From: Catonia carolina | Lineage: Eukaryota; Arthropoda; Insecta; Hemiptera; Achilidae | Length of the DNA: 64,000 bases | Direction: 5' to 3' | Assembly (NCBI GenBank): GCA_035578175.1 | Contig: JAQMRL010000003.1 | Location: 95,401,969 to 95,465,968 of the forward strand | Shown here: piece after piece, positions 14,501 through 28,122 of the stretch | Position numbering within the stretch: position 1 is the stretch's first letter | Layout: every line of letters begins with the position of its first letter | Made by a program: the position numbers and the translations under genes | The notes under the pieces: model-generated | The model's database searches: none | What the model saw: the letters and a program-made list of their open reading frames with translations, nothing else | What the model was told of the DNA's origin: nothing

Positions 14501-17500
14501 AAATTTTATTTACTAACCAAAATTTTGAGAAGTTTGAGATAAATCAGAAGATAAAAGTCAATCATTACATTATTTTTTCACAATTCATGATTCATTTGAT
14601 CAGCTAATTAATAAGTAAGAAGTTTAATTATAAAGAAAACTATGAAGTTCTTATGAATTTCAATGTTTTCCTTGTTCTAGATGAATTTTGTTAATCTGCT
14701 TTTAATATTTTGAAATTCAAAAACAATGATGAAGTTGAGGAGCATAAGCACAAATTGGTTGATGACTCACCCTTTAAATTTTTGTAAGCAAGGAATACTC
14801 AAGTTTCCAAATCGTTGACATAAGTATGTAGATTGTACAGGAGACTATATAGACAAAAGTTGAAGGTGTGATAAGTATATACTATTAATCAAATGTATAA
14901 AAATTATCATTTATATTTGATTCACCTTTGTAAGTGCCATGGAAGAGGGGTAGACTAAGATCAGAGTGAATGATTGATTTGTTAGCGGACTTGAATTAAA
15001 GGATTGATGAGATGGGAGCAGAGGATAAGAGATAGGTTGAAGTGGAGGCACATAATTGAGGACAATCAGACTCACTCAAGGCCAAGAGAATGGATGAATG
15101 GAAGTTTGTTAAAAATATAGAATAATATTAGGTAATGCATTAACAGACACTCATAAGAATAAATTAATAGTGTTCCCAATAGTTTTCACTATGTTTCTAC
15201 TGAAAAAATTATGGCCTTTAAAGAATGAACATTATTTCTAAAAGAAACCTTGGAATCAATAATTGTAAAATCGTACCTCTGGTTTAGAAGGCATATCCTT
15301 TGTTATAAGTGGAGTAGATGATATAGCAAGAGCAATACTTTCAGGAGTGAGATCTGCCATACCCAAAAGTTTTTGAATTTTGTTTGCAATCTGTTCAAAC
15401 TCGCTTAATTTTTCACCCAAAGCATCATGCATTTTCTTTAAATTTTTTAAATCTTCATCAGTCATATCTTTTTTCTGTAACAAATTATTAAAAATCAACA
15501 TTAATTTTAAATAAAAGTTATTTTGTGAGACACTGTGAAAAAAGTCATGTGTGTTGGAAGTTGACTAGACTGAAAATATGTGAAAATTAAAAGTTATAGA
15601 TAAAATTTTTTTACTGACAAAGTTCTTGAAGTTGTACTCAAAAAAATGCTATTTCACAGATTTAATTTTACTAATATTATTTTAATTATTTGCAGGAGTC
15701 CTAAAAATTTCTTTACTTCCCACATCCTACGGCTCACTACAGTCTTCCCAATGAGAGCTTGTGGTAGCAATGATGTCTTTGCTACTACAGCATCTTCGAT
15801 TCCCTTTTTATGTTTTCTGAAGCTTCTCATACTATTTTCTGCAAGGAAAAGGAATACTCTTTATGGCCATCTGTTTGCTGCCATCCTTTGGACATGTTCA
15901 TACCGTACCATATGTTCATACTATTTCGTCTCAATTCTGTTAAAAGTATCTTGAGAACTGGTCTGGTGCCTTTGTTCCATTTTGACTTCACAATATAACT
16001 ATATACAGGAAAATTCAGTTACAATGAACTTAAAGGGACCGGCATTTTTTGTTCATTATGACCGGATGTTCGTTATAACCAAATGAGCCTATAATATATC
16101 CCACAATATCTGTGTAGTACTCTACCGTATTATCTTACAACCCTAGCCAATTACCAGATTAGTCTAAATACTTAATTTAAATAAAAATCATGAATAAAAT
16201 CTTTACACTACCTCTGCGGCCGATCGGTTAGAGATAATCAGTTGTCAGCTGTTCTAGGAATCATAAAGGTAGCGGGTTCGATTCTCAGTACATCTGGGCT
16301 GAGACAATCAGAATGATACTCTAATTTACTGATAACTTCGTAATGTATCAATGTAGAGAACAACACAAAGTAGGTGCTAATGACAGCAGATGTTAATGCA
16401 ACTTAAAAAAAATCTTTTAAGTATGCCCAGTACTTACAAAAAATCTGTGATTAGGTGATCCCAAAAACAAATTAAACAAAAAAATATATTGCAAAACTAT
16501 TTATTTCTTATTTCACAGAGAATATTTTTGTCTATTATTATAATTTCAAGAAAGTTGATCCGTTCATTACAACTGGATTCCATGTTCGTTAAATCAGACT
16601 TTACAAACTGAATATGTTTATTACATATAAAACCAACCAAATTTACTATTTTTACACATTATTACCAGATTTTTGTTACAATCGACCTCGTTATAACCAA
16701 GTTTTACTGTATACAAAGCTATTAAATGGGCACTATGTACTACGTATGTTCAGTGCAACTGCACTAATTCAAAAATATGAGTTACCTTTTGAAATTTTAA
16801 TATATCTTGTTTCATCGATTCAATTAATTTTGATGTTTTTATAGCTTGAGCATCTGCTTCTCTTAACTCCTGAAGTACAGCTGAATCTACCAAAGGGAAG
16901 TTACTCGCAGTAGACCCACGGGGTGCATCTTTGGCCGGAGCACTCTCCTTAAAAAACAAATAAAACTCTTTACAAAATAAAAAAAACTAATTCACTTGAA
17001 ACAAACTGATATATTTTATAACTTCTACCATAATAACATAAAGTATTAAGAAAAATTAAACATTAGAAATAAGTGTACTATTCCGAATAAATAAATTCAG
17101 CAATATACTTCAATCAGTAATTAAATGTACTGATTGCAGCAACACAAAATGCAACATGTTTTACCCCCCAATTTTATTCCATTCTATTAGATGTTAAAGA
17201 TTGAAACACACAATTTTAGTCAAATTAAAGAAGGATGCTTTGCAAATTATTTTCTTTGAGAATTTGCTGCTTCAGAATTTCTACGGGAGGACAAAATTTA
17301 TATATTTCATGAAAAACCTCGTGTTTTTTATTTTAAGCACATTTTTATTCTATAGTCATATCTCGCACAGATAACACACAAAAACTGTATGATTTGATAA
17401 ACAGGATTTTTAACAAATTCAGGGAAGTCAAATTATCAGACTACAACATGCTGAGAAGGTTCAAAAGAAAGATTTTAAGGAAAATTTTTGGACAAGTAAG

Positions 17501-20500
17501 AGAGAGTGTTAAACTATTAGTACTCGATCTTTTTTTTTTTTTTTTTTTAACGGGGTTCCTACGGCCGGCGCCGCTTCCCGCACTTCAATCTCCATTCTCT
17601 TCTATCCTCCCAATCACCCTCATCCATCCCTCTCTCCCTCATGGCTTCCTGTATTCCCTTTTTCCACGTTTTCCTTGGTCTACCTTTCTTCCTTCTGTTG
17701 GTTGGGACATAAGACAACATTCTTTTTGGCCACCTCTCATCACCCATTCTCTGCACATGACCATACCATATCAGTTGTCGTCTCTCTATCCTATCCACAA
17801 TGGTATCTTCTACATGAGCTCTTTTCCTGATGTCGTCATTCCGGATATGGTCCAACCTGGACACTCTACATGAACGGCGCAGAAAGTCCATTTCAATTGC
17901 TTTAAGCTGGCTGTCTATTTTTGATGTTATTTGCCAGCACTCTGCCCCATAAGTTGTTATTGGCTCCACAATAGTGTGGTACAACTGGACTTTTGTATTC
18001 ATGTGCATTTTTGCAGACCATAAAATCGGGTTCAATTTCCGGATTGCTATTCTCCCTTGCACAATCCTATTTTTAACATCCTTCCTAGTTGAACCGTCTG
18101 ATGATATGTAGGTCCCCAAGTACTTGAATTCCTTTGTGCTCTTGATAATTTTGTTGTCGACTTGAAGATCATTGGACTCCTCCCCTATAACCAAGTATTC
18201 GGTTTTGCTAATATTAATATTCAACCCCCATTCACAGTATTCATCCAAGAGTTTCCTTGTCATATAAGCAATGTCCTCTTCATCGTTAGCTATGAGCACT
18301 TGATCATCGGCAAACAGTAGTGTATACAAACAGGTATCTCCAATTTCAATCCCCATTCCATTACATTTCTTGCGCCAGGTGCTCAGTGCTCTTTGTATGT
18401 ATATCTTGAAAAGAGTTGGTGATAAACAACACCCCTGCTTCAAACCCTTGTTAACCCTGAATGGCGCAGATATTTTATTATTCAATTTAATCACACATTC
18501 TGAGTTCCTATAAAGTGTTCTTATTGCTCTGATGTAGCCTTTGTTGATGTTTGTTTCAGATAACACCTCAAACATCCTATTGATGGGAACATTATCATAG
18601 GCCTTTTCCAAATCAATAAACATTAGATGCGTACTCAGATTCCTTTCCGACCGTTTCTCTACCAATTGTTGGAGAGTGCTGATATTGTCCAGGCACGATC
18701 TGCCCGCCCTAAAACCACATTGCTCTTCTATTTCCTCAAAGCCCTGCTCTAGTCTTGTTTTCAGGATTCGACCATACAGCCTTCCCATAGCACTGGTTAC
18801 TGTTATGCCTCTATAGTACTCGATCTGCTGTTTCTTATCACAGGTCAGCCAACTATATAACTGAAGCATTTAAGAGCAGAAGAGGTAGAGGTGTAAAAGA
18901 TAGTCAGTGTTATCTTCTCTGGAAGTAATGATATTTCATTCATTTTACAGCCAGACCCTGTGGTGAATGAAGTGACGGTGTCATTTCGAGGGGTTAATGT
19001 CAAACAACACTATCTACAAAAACCTATTTTTTAAATATTTTTCAGGAGAGCGAAAAAACTACTTCTTAACTGATTGTCTTCCTATTATCTCAGTTATTTA
19101 TACATGTAGTCAACTATAAATTTAGTGTAATTTAATTTATTTCTTAATGGTAAATGTGCCCATAACGGGCAGATGAAGTGTTAAATTAATTGCAATCGAT
19201 CTGTTGGTTCCAGTGCTACAAAAAATAGATCTGTTTTACCAATTATGATTGAACTATTTAAGAACAGAAGAGGTAGAGGTGTAAAAGACACTAGTCAGAG
19301 TTATCTCCTCTGAGAGTAATGAATTTCCCTATACAGCCAGACCCTGTGGTGAATGAAGTGAAGGTGTCATTTGCAGGGTGGAAAGTAAGTGCTTTTTGGA
19401 GGGCCTGGCATGCTTATAAGCATACTCTTTCAACTTGGTGAGGAAGGCAATAGTAAACCACCTCACTCTTCGTTTTTGCTTAGTAAAACCTCTAGAGGTT
19501 CAAACCAGCCTTTTGGCTGTTTACCTAAACAATAACAAAGGTAAATAAATGGTGATGGCTCTCCTGAAAAATTAGGTTTTTGTAGATAGTGTTGTTTGAC
19601 ATTAACCCCTCGATTTGCAGCGTGGAAAGTTGATGGTTTTCTGAGGCCCCAACATGTGAATAAGCATACTTTACCACTTAGTGAGGAAGGCAATTGTAAA
19701 CCACCTCACTCCTCGTATTTTTAGTAAAGTCTCTGGAGGGTCACACCAGCCTACAGCTGATGACCTAAACAACAAGAGGAGATGATGAGAGTACAAAGGT
19801 TGATATGGTTGGAGCACATTGAGAGAATGGAGTCAGCAGGGATGGTTAGTGTGATAATGAAGGAAAGATTGTAAAAGAGAAGAAGGAAGAGGTAAATAGA
19901 TGTTATGAACCACATGATTTTGATGGGTGTGAGAGGATGGAGGATACTAACAACTAGCAGAGAAGTTTGCATAAAGGTTATCAATGAAGCCAAAGACCAA
20001 CAAGGGCTGCAGAGCAACTAAACAAAAAACTACAATTTTTTCTCAGTTAAGTAATAACAATAATACATCACTATGTCTATTGTGCTTAATTCTGATATTA
20101 TTTATTTTTAGTTTTACTTACTGCAGGAACTTCGGCTGGCTCTAAAAAAAGAACAAAAGCAAAATATTAGAAACAATCAATTTTATGTAAATATAAATTA
20201 TCTTTATCTAATTTCTCTATTAAAGGAAATTAAACAAGCAATATTCTAAATACAATGACCTGTAGTAAAAAAAAATAGTAGCAAAACTTTTCTGTTTATC
20301 TTAAGATAATAAGATTTTGTAATTTAATGATAGTTCTGACTTTTTTATATAGCAGCAAACTTGGGCTCTTTCAGAGAGAAGGAAACAGATTGGAAGCTAT
20401 GGAGCATGGAAGCACAGAATTGCTACAGCAATTGAATCGGTGAGTGGAAAAAGGGAAATATTCCACAATCCTTATTTTCGAGAAATTAAAAAAAACTGTT

Positions 20501-23500
20501 TTGTGACTTTGTTTTTGGTTTAATGGTAAAATGTTCAATTGGTCATTTGTAGTACTATATTAAAGCTTTTTAATGGTGACGTTAGAATTTGTTTTACAAT
20601 AATCATGGGATTGATTTTTGATTAGTAATATGTTGACTATTCACCTTTTTCTAGATTTAGTACAAGTGAATGGGAAAAATTAAGTTGAAAAACAATATAA
20701 TGTGCCAATATGCTACAAAACTTAATTTTAATTTTAAAATAATTTACAGTTAATTTTGAAAATAATAACACAGAAACCAGTGGTCCAACAGCTGTTCACT
20801 ATTAAATGGAAGAAGGGTAATATTCCTGGAATATTATCCTTTTTCCACTCTACTAAATTTTTATTGTAGCTTAGCTGCTTTTAGATACAAGGAATATTTC
20901 CCTTTTATCAACCAATACATGCACCGAAGTAAACTTAACAAAATTGATATCTTTTTGGAATCTTACCCTTTTTCCACTCACCGATTCAATTTAAGGAAAG
21001 AATTGTAGGCTACACATGTAAAGGAGGGAGTAAGTTATTCTCAAAATAAATGGCTGGTGCATCGTCAACGAATGAATAGAAATAAAATTCCAGAACAAGT
21101 TTTGTGATACAGGCCTAAGGGAAAAAGAAGCTTGGGAAGGGTTCTATAACACTGAAAATAATTTATTATAATTTAGCTTTCTATAGACATCTGCACGTTA
21201 AGTTGACACAACGTAGCAGTATAGGACAATGTACTTCTTATGGGGCTTTTTCTGCTACTAGCTCGTACACAAACATCGGCTTGTAGATCAATCAATGCCA
21301 TCATAACCAATAACATCCCCCTCCTCTGCGCCCCATCAATAACAAACCTTTATAATGTAGAGTTGTCTATATGACTGTTGTTTAGGTCATCAGCCGAAAA
21401 GCTGGTTTGAACCTGTAGAGGTTTTACTAAGTAAAACGAGGAGTGAGGTGGTTTACCATTGCCTTCCTCACTGAATAGAAAACTACGCTTATCAGCATGC
21501 TGGGCCCTCTGAAAAGCATCTATTTTCCTCTCTGCAAATGACACCGTCACTTCATTCACCACAGGGTCCAACTGTATAATGAAATTCATTACTTTCAGAG
21601 GAGATAACTCTGACTAGTGTCTTTTACACCTCTACCTCTTCTGTTCTTAAATAATTCAGTCATTTAATTGGCTGACCATGTGATAAGAAACAGAACTATT
21701 TATTTTAGCCCTGCAATGAACAGATTGAGCTATTATGACTATTAACTAATAATTAACACTATAAGTTTATACTCAACTTCATATGTGGATTACAAATGTG
21801 AAATTTTTTTTTTTTATATCTACTGGGAAAGATTTTTTAGATTTGTAATAACCGATTGTGTCATTTGTTTACATTTATCACGCAGTGTTTAGAAAGTCTG
21901 GCGAAGGAATGCGGAGAAGGCATTAGTAGATCTGTAGTAAAATAGATAAGATATTCATTTTAACCCCCCTCCCTGTAATAGAAGAAAATGTTTTTATTTT
22001 TTGCGATTCACTAAACATTCTACATAATACATTATGTTTTTCTGTTAAGCAAAACTTGAATTGGAGTTCTACCTTAAAAATACGTGTTCAATAGAGGTTT
22101 AAAAATGTATTTATATGCGCATGCATATGCCTTTAATTGATGTTTTTAGTTGTGCTAATAGCAGTGACAATTCCCATATGATCCATTGTGTCAACTGAAT
22201 GTGCAAACGACTATAGTAAAACAATTTGATGCCAGGACAGACTAGATGGTCTATCCCATACATAAAGAAGATAAAGTCAACATATTTTTTTAAGAAGCTA
22301 CTTACAGCTTGCTTATTAGTTCTGACAAGCCAAACAGAATAAAAATAAATTCTAACAATATTAAATAAATATATTCTTTTTCTTCTCTTCATGGGTTAGG
22401 CATTTCTGCCTGTTCTGGCACCCATTTTTTCTTCGGCCTGCCAATATATATTCTTCCCACTGGTTTTGATCTTCTTGCTGCACTAAGCAAGCGACTTTCT
22501 GGCAATCTATTTAAATGATAGACCATTGGGCATGATACAGTTTTATTTTATTGGTGAGTGGAAAAATTCCCAATGCTTGACTCATATCTTCATTTTTGAT
22601 CCTGTCTAGTCTTGTGAAACCCTTGACAGACCATAAGAATTTCATTTCAGCACTTTGGATTTTTCTTTACTCCCTTTTCCTCATTACCCATGCTTCACTG
22701 CTATATGTCAAGGCTGGAACTGCCACAGTCTTATAAAACTTTAACCTTGTTTCGGGTCTTGTCTTTTGCCTCAGTGTCCTATGAATTATCCCACATATCT
22801 GATTAAATTAATTTATGTAGTTTATTTTTCACATCATAGTCATCTTCATAAGAGACATCAGTTCCGAGGTATTTATAGAGGCTTACTTGCTCTAGTATGT
22901 ATCCATTGAGGACTATTTTGGATCTTAGAGGGGTCTTTCCAAAGAATGCCATGACTTTTCTCTTATTTATTGCTACATTCATATTACATTCTTCTATCTT
23001 TTTGGTTAGTATGAACAGTGCTTTCTGTAGTTCATCCTTACACTTCCGCATCAGATTCATGTCATCAGCACACAGGACTGCACTAAGGAGGTAGCAATCA
23101 TAGTCTTATTCCTAAGCTATTTTTTTCCATGACCAAATAATGTCGTCAATATATATACATAATAAAAAGTGTGGGTAATAAAGGACATATTTATTAAAAA
23201 AAAAAATTGAAACCTGGCAAGGTAAAAAATACCTTTCTTTTTTGATTATTTAACAAGTTACAACATGTTAGGATTTTACAATATATACCATAATGTATAA
23301 AAATTGGTGATACTCACCCTCAGCAGCCTCGGCAGGTGGAGCTCCACCCTCATCACCTAAAAAATAATAAGATTTTTTTTATGACAAGTAACATAAAAAT
23401 TTATTTTGAACATGATAAAATATTTGTGAGATTATAAATTTCCATGGTTCATTCACAAAAGGTTGATCGAAAAATGTGCACATAGATGAAGGTACTCCTA

Positions 23501-26500
23501 GGAGTTCTTTATGTTTTATACCTACTGTTATATTTATTCGCCTTGAAGACAAGAATTTATTCATGTTTATCACAATCTATTTATCAACAATAAACAACTT
23601 CTACAGTAGAACATGAAAAGAGGTAGTCAATCAATCGTTCATTAAAAGAATTTTATTGTTGATTGTTACAAAAGGGCCTCCATTCACAGAGATGTAGAAG
23701 AGGAAAATAATGTGGGAAAACAGTGATTGTCAGTGACTTTCAATCTACTTCCCACATGCACATCATATATTCAATAGACAAGGAGCATAAACTTGAATGT
23801 GTTAAAATTTGAGGAATGTGAATAGGATAGTAGAGATCAGCAGCAAAAAAATGGTTTCTGACATTACTACCTTCTTCTATGATCCCCATGTTCAAGACTG
23901 AAAGGGTTTGTTATAGAACATGTAACAAGAAATTACTCATTATAATTATTGTAGTGGAGCTGTAAATTTGTGTTTAATAATTATGTCACGGTCATTTATA
24001 CTTCAACCCATTCTCATTATTCTTAATGAACAGTAAAATTATTCGTAAAAATATAAAATAATAAATATAAAATAGTAAAATTATCTGATCTTTCTCTTTG
24101 CTTTCAAAGATTCCTATTTGTTTGTGTCCTGTCACTGGTCCATATCTGTGCAGATTCATGTCATTTCACTATATTTTATGCATTTAGCGCACGATTTGAT
24201 CTAGTAGGCATATTCGTAAAGTGAGGGCTGTTTAGTCATAAAAAAATATTTTTTTGACAGTTTTAGTTTTCCACAATCCTACTAAACTTTTACCATTCAC
24301 ATCTAATTAAGCACTTTTCTTGACACTGCACCAGCTCCTTTAACCCTTTGCATAGAAGTTTGCCACCTGAGAATGAAACCAGTTGACAACACCAGTCTTC
24401 AGTTCCTTGTCGTCTTCAAACTGTTGTTCACTACGCCACTGTTTTTTGTGCAAGAAGAGGAAATAGTCACTTGGTGCAAAGTTAGAACTGTAAGGTGGTG
24501 ATCAAAAAATTCCCAACCAAAATATTGAAACTTCTCCTTGGTTTGGGCAACAATGTGAGGACACCTTTCATCATGGAGGACAATTCCAGATGACAGTTTC
24601 CAACGCTGTCTTTTGATTCCACAACTTAGTTTGGTGAGCGCTTTGCAATACACATCAACATGTTATTATCCTACATTCCATAAAATCAACCAAAAGAACC
24701 TTTTCATCTCAGATAACTGTATCCATCAATTTCTGACTTAAAATAGGAGATTGCTTGATTTTTTTTGTTTTGGTGAAGTTAAATGGAGCCATTGACTTGT
24801 TTGGTTTCTGCATTGAAGTAGGATATCCATATCATTACCAAGTGGCGAACTTCCCATCCAGGTGGCAAACTTCTAAGCAGAGTGGTTAAAGAAGCTGGTG
24901 AAGTGTTGCACAAGTCCTTAGAAGTGACCGGCAACTATGTAAAAAAATGTGGTCTTTAGGTTTCTAGAAACGGCATAGATATATGCTGTTTCATGTCATT
25001 TTACTGTATAAGTTATTATGAATCCAGTATATCATTTGATTTATATTGTACTACTATTTTACTGTACTGTGTTGTACTATTAAAATATATTCTATAATTT
25101 CATGTTACATTTTATTTCCATTTCTTTTAATGCTCTTCTTAAAAAGGTTCTATAGAGTATAAAAACAACAGTTGTTCAGTTATGACTTGCTTTGTATAAT
25201 CTGTAAACCATGTGATCTAAAAATATATTATAGCTAAATATATATTTTTGTAATTACCAGCAGGTGGGGCATCACCTCCCTCCTCTTCAGGCGGAGCCTG
25301 AAACAAATAAACTTATAACAAATGTTTATTTAACTATTTTTAAAAACAAAAACAAACGTTAAGCACACAGCTGCGGTCAACTTACCAGTTTACAAAAAAA
25401 TATCATTACATAATGGTATAAAAAACTAATTTTATAAATGACTGATATAATCAATCTGACGCACAGCCAGTTTTACTGTCTTTATAAAACTCTTATAGAC
25501 ACCTCCGTCAAACTTTACAGAGTGAAGCGTTTAGATGTATTACGAAGAGAGAAAGAAAAAAATTAATGGCAATCATTCAATAAAGGTAAACTAATTGGCT
25601 AGTACACATAATGAAAGGAAAGAGTTTAATTAAAACTATGTTAAAAGAACCAGTAAAGGCAAAAGAAAAGAAGTACATTAAAGAATAAAGGTTAGGTACC
25701 GATTATTTAAAAGGGGTATATATGGACTATCATAAAATTAAGATGCTAGCAGAAAACCTAACAAATTGGAGACATATATAATATGGTACAAGAACAGATA
25801 ACCTTATGGTGATGATAATGGACAACTCATAAAAGTGTGGAAAAAGCAAAGGTTTGCAGGATACAGTTTGTAAACAGACCAGTAGTGATAGATAATAATA
25901 AATGATCAAAAAATGCTAGACCTAACTGGGAATCAAATGAGTTCGAAAGAAAATAACTGCCCCAAACATGGCCAGACTTAGGGTTTCACATCCTGTAAGC
26001 TTGGGATAAATTGTGCTACAAGCTGTACAAACACATTAGAAATATGAAATATTTTTGTATTATTTGTTAAATTAACATAAATTGATTCAATATTAGTTTT
26101 ATTAGAGTATCTATGTAGCATGAACAATATTGGAATACATAAAAATTTTATTTGATTTTTTATAAATACTTTTTAAATAATAAAACTTATTAAACTTTAT
26201 GTAAACTTATAAACTTTTTAAATGTTTTTATTTCTTATATATTTATTTAGAGGAGTATGAGAGATGGGGGCTCAGTATAAATGTAGACAAGACTGATCAC
26301 CTTACTGTTGGTGAGCCAGGAAATGATAATTAGCTAGGTACGAGTGTAGTGAAAAGCTGTGAAAGTTTTAAATACTTGGGAGTCGTCTTTTATAACAAGT
26401 GCAGAGGGCAAATGGCTATAGGGCAGTTAAATTCTGTCTTTTGGAATGATAACTGTGGAAGGAGACGAAGAAGATTAATACTTATCATACTATCCTGGAG

Positions 26501-28082
26501 AGTGTGTGTGTACCTATGGTGCGGAAGTGTCGGTATTAACTAAGAAGCAGAAGGATTCCCTAAAAGCGGAGGAGATGGATTTTGGGAGGCGGAGCTACGG
26601 TGTGTCGCGCATTGATCGAATTCTGAAATACGGAGAAGAATTGGTATTCAAGGTAATATCATGGATACCATATCCCGGAAGCAATTAAAATGGTTAGACC
26701 ATTTGCAAAGGATGGAGGATGGTAAAAGATGGCCAGCTGGGAAAAGAAGGAGGGGTAGGTCAGAGGTGACGTGGTTGGCCGGTATGCAGGAGAAAATATC
26801 TTTGCAGCGGCTTTCCAATGGTGACTGGCATGACAAAGAGGGGTGGTGCTTAGGAAGCAAGATACGGCTGGGGCTGTGAATCCTCACATGAATATACACA
26901 TACTTTTTTTTAATAGTTGCTATTTTTATTGATGAACAATCATGAACTAAGAAAATTGTTATTAGTTAATGATATTTCATTCAGTAAAACAAACTAATAA
27001 TTTTATTCCACTGCAATAAAGACATGTGATTAAAAACTTTTCCTACAGGATTTTTTTTGAAAAACTCTGTTTTTGTCACTTCATATGAAAGTGCCACGTT
27101 TAAAATAATAACTTAACATGCAGTATTAACATAAGTGAGTTTATTTTCTAAAATTTGACTAGCTTAAAAAATTTTCCACTAGATATATAACTGCAAGTCT
27201 ACTCAGCCCATTTAGAAATCCAACCCTTTCCCAAGGAGTTACTAACAAATTGTAGAATGTTATTAGCCAACTCATTGAAAGAAATCTTTTTGTCTGTACT
27301 ACAACTTTGTGGTTAAGGATATTGTGTAATGTAACCTAACTGTCTTGAAACACAATTTATATTTGAGTTCAAATTCCCTATTTTAATTTTCAGCTAGGAT
27401 ATGTATAAGTGAACTGAAATTTTAATTTTTTTCTATATCCTGAGAAAAAAGTATAGTAAAGGCAAATAAATAAAATTGGGCAGTGGAACGTTCCAGGAAA
27501 GAATAAACTGTAGAACTTCATGTCTTAATTCATTAATTCAACAAAATTGTGATATAATTTATACGAGTTTTGAGGTCCGCTAACTTTTAAATCTCCCATA
27601 CTGATTTTCCTAACTGGACACCATATCCAACACAGAGTCAACAGATGTTTCAATAAGATTTTGATGCTCAAAATTGTAGCACCTTAAATTAATTTATTTC
27701 TACTAAATAATTTGCCAAAATTTTACAAAAATTTCTTTTAACAGTCAATGTGATGTTTACAATAACTTAAAAAAATTAGACGAAATACTAAAAATAATAT
27801 TGTTAAGATTTATAATTTATTGATCAGAAAGTAAAAAACTTTAAACTTACATCTGCTTCATCGCCCATGTTGACAGATGTTTTGTTTTCTACCTGTGAAA
27901 GAAAATATTGTTCATTTATTATAGTTATTGCAAAAATAGCAAAGCAAAGTATTACATTCAAATTGAGGAAGTAAACAAAAAATATAATTGAGTTTGTTCA
28001 AAGCTACATCCATGTCCTTCAACAAAATGATACTCACGCACACCCACGCACGCACGCACGCACGCTCGCTCGCACGCACACG

Positions 28083-28122
<40 letters not shown>

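Noticed and set aside
17394..17873. 159-codon plus-strand open frame
   Set aside because: It is the antisense shadow of the LINE RT at 17559-18813 and runs through its poly(A) tail.
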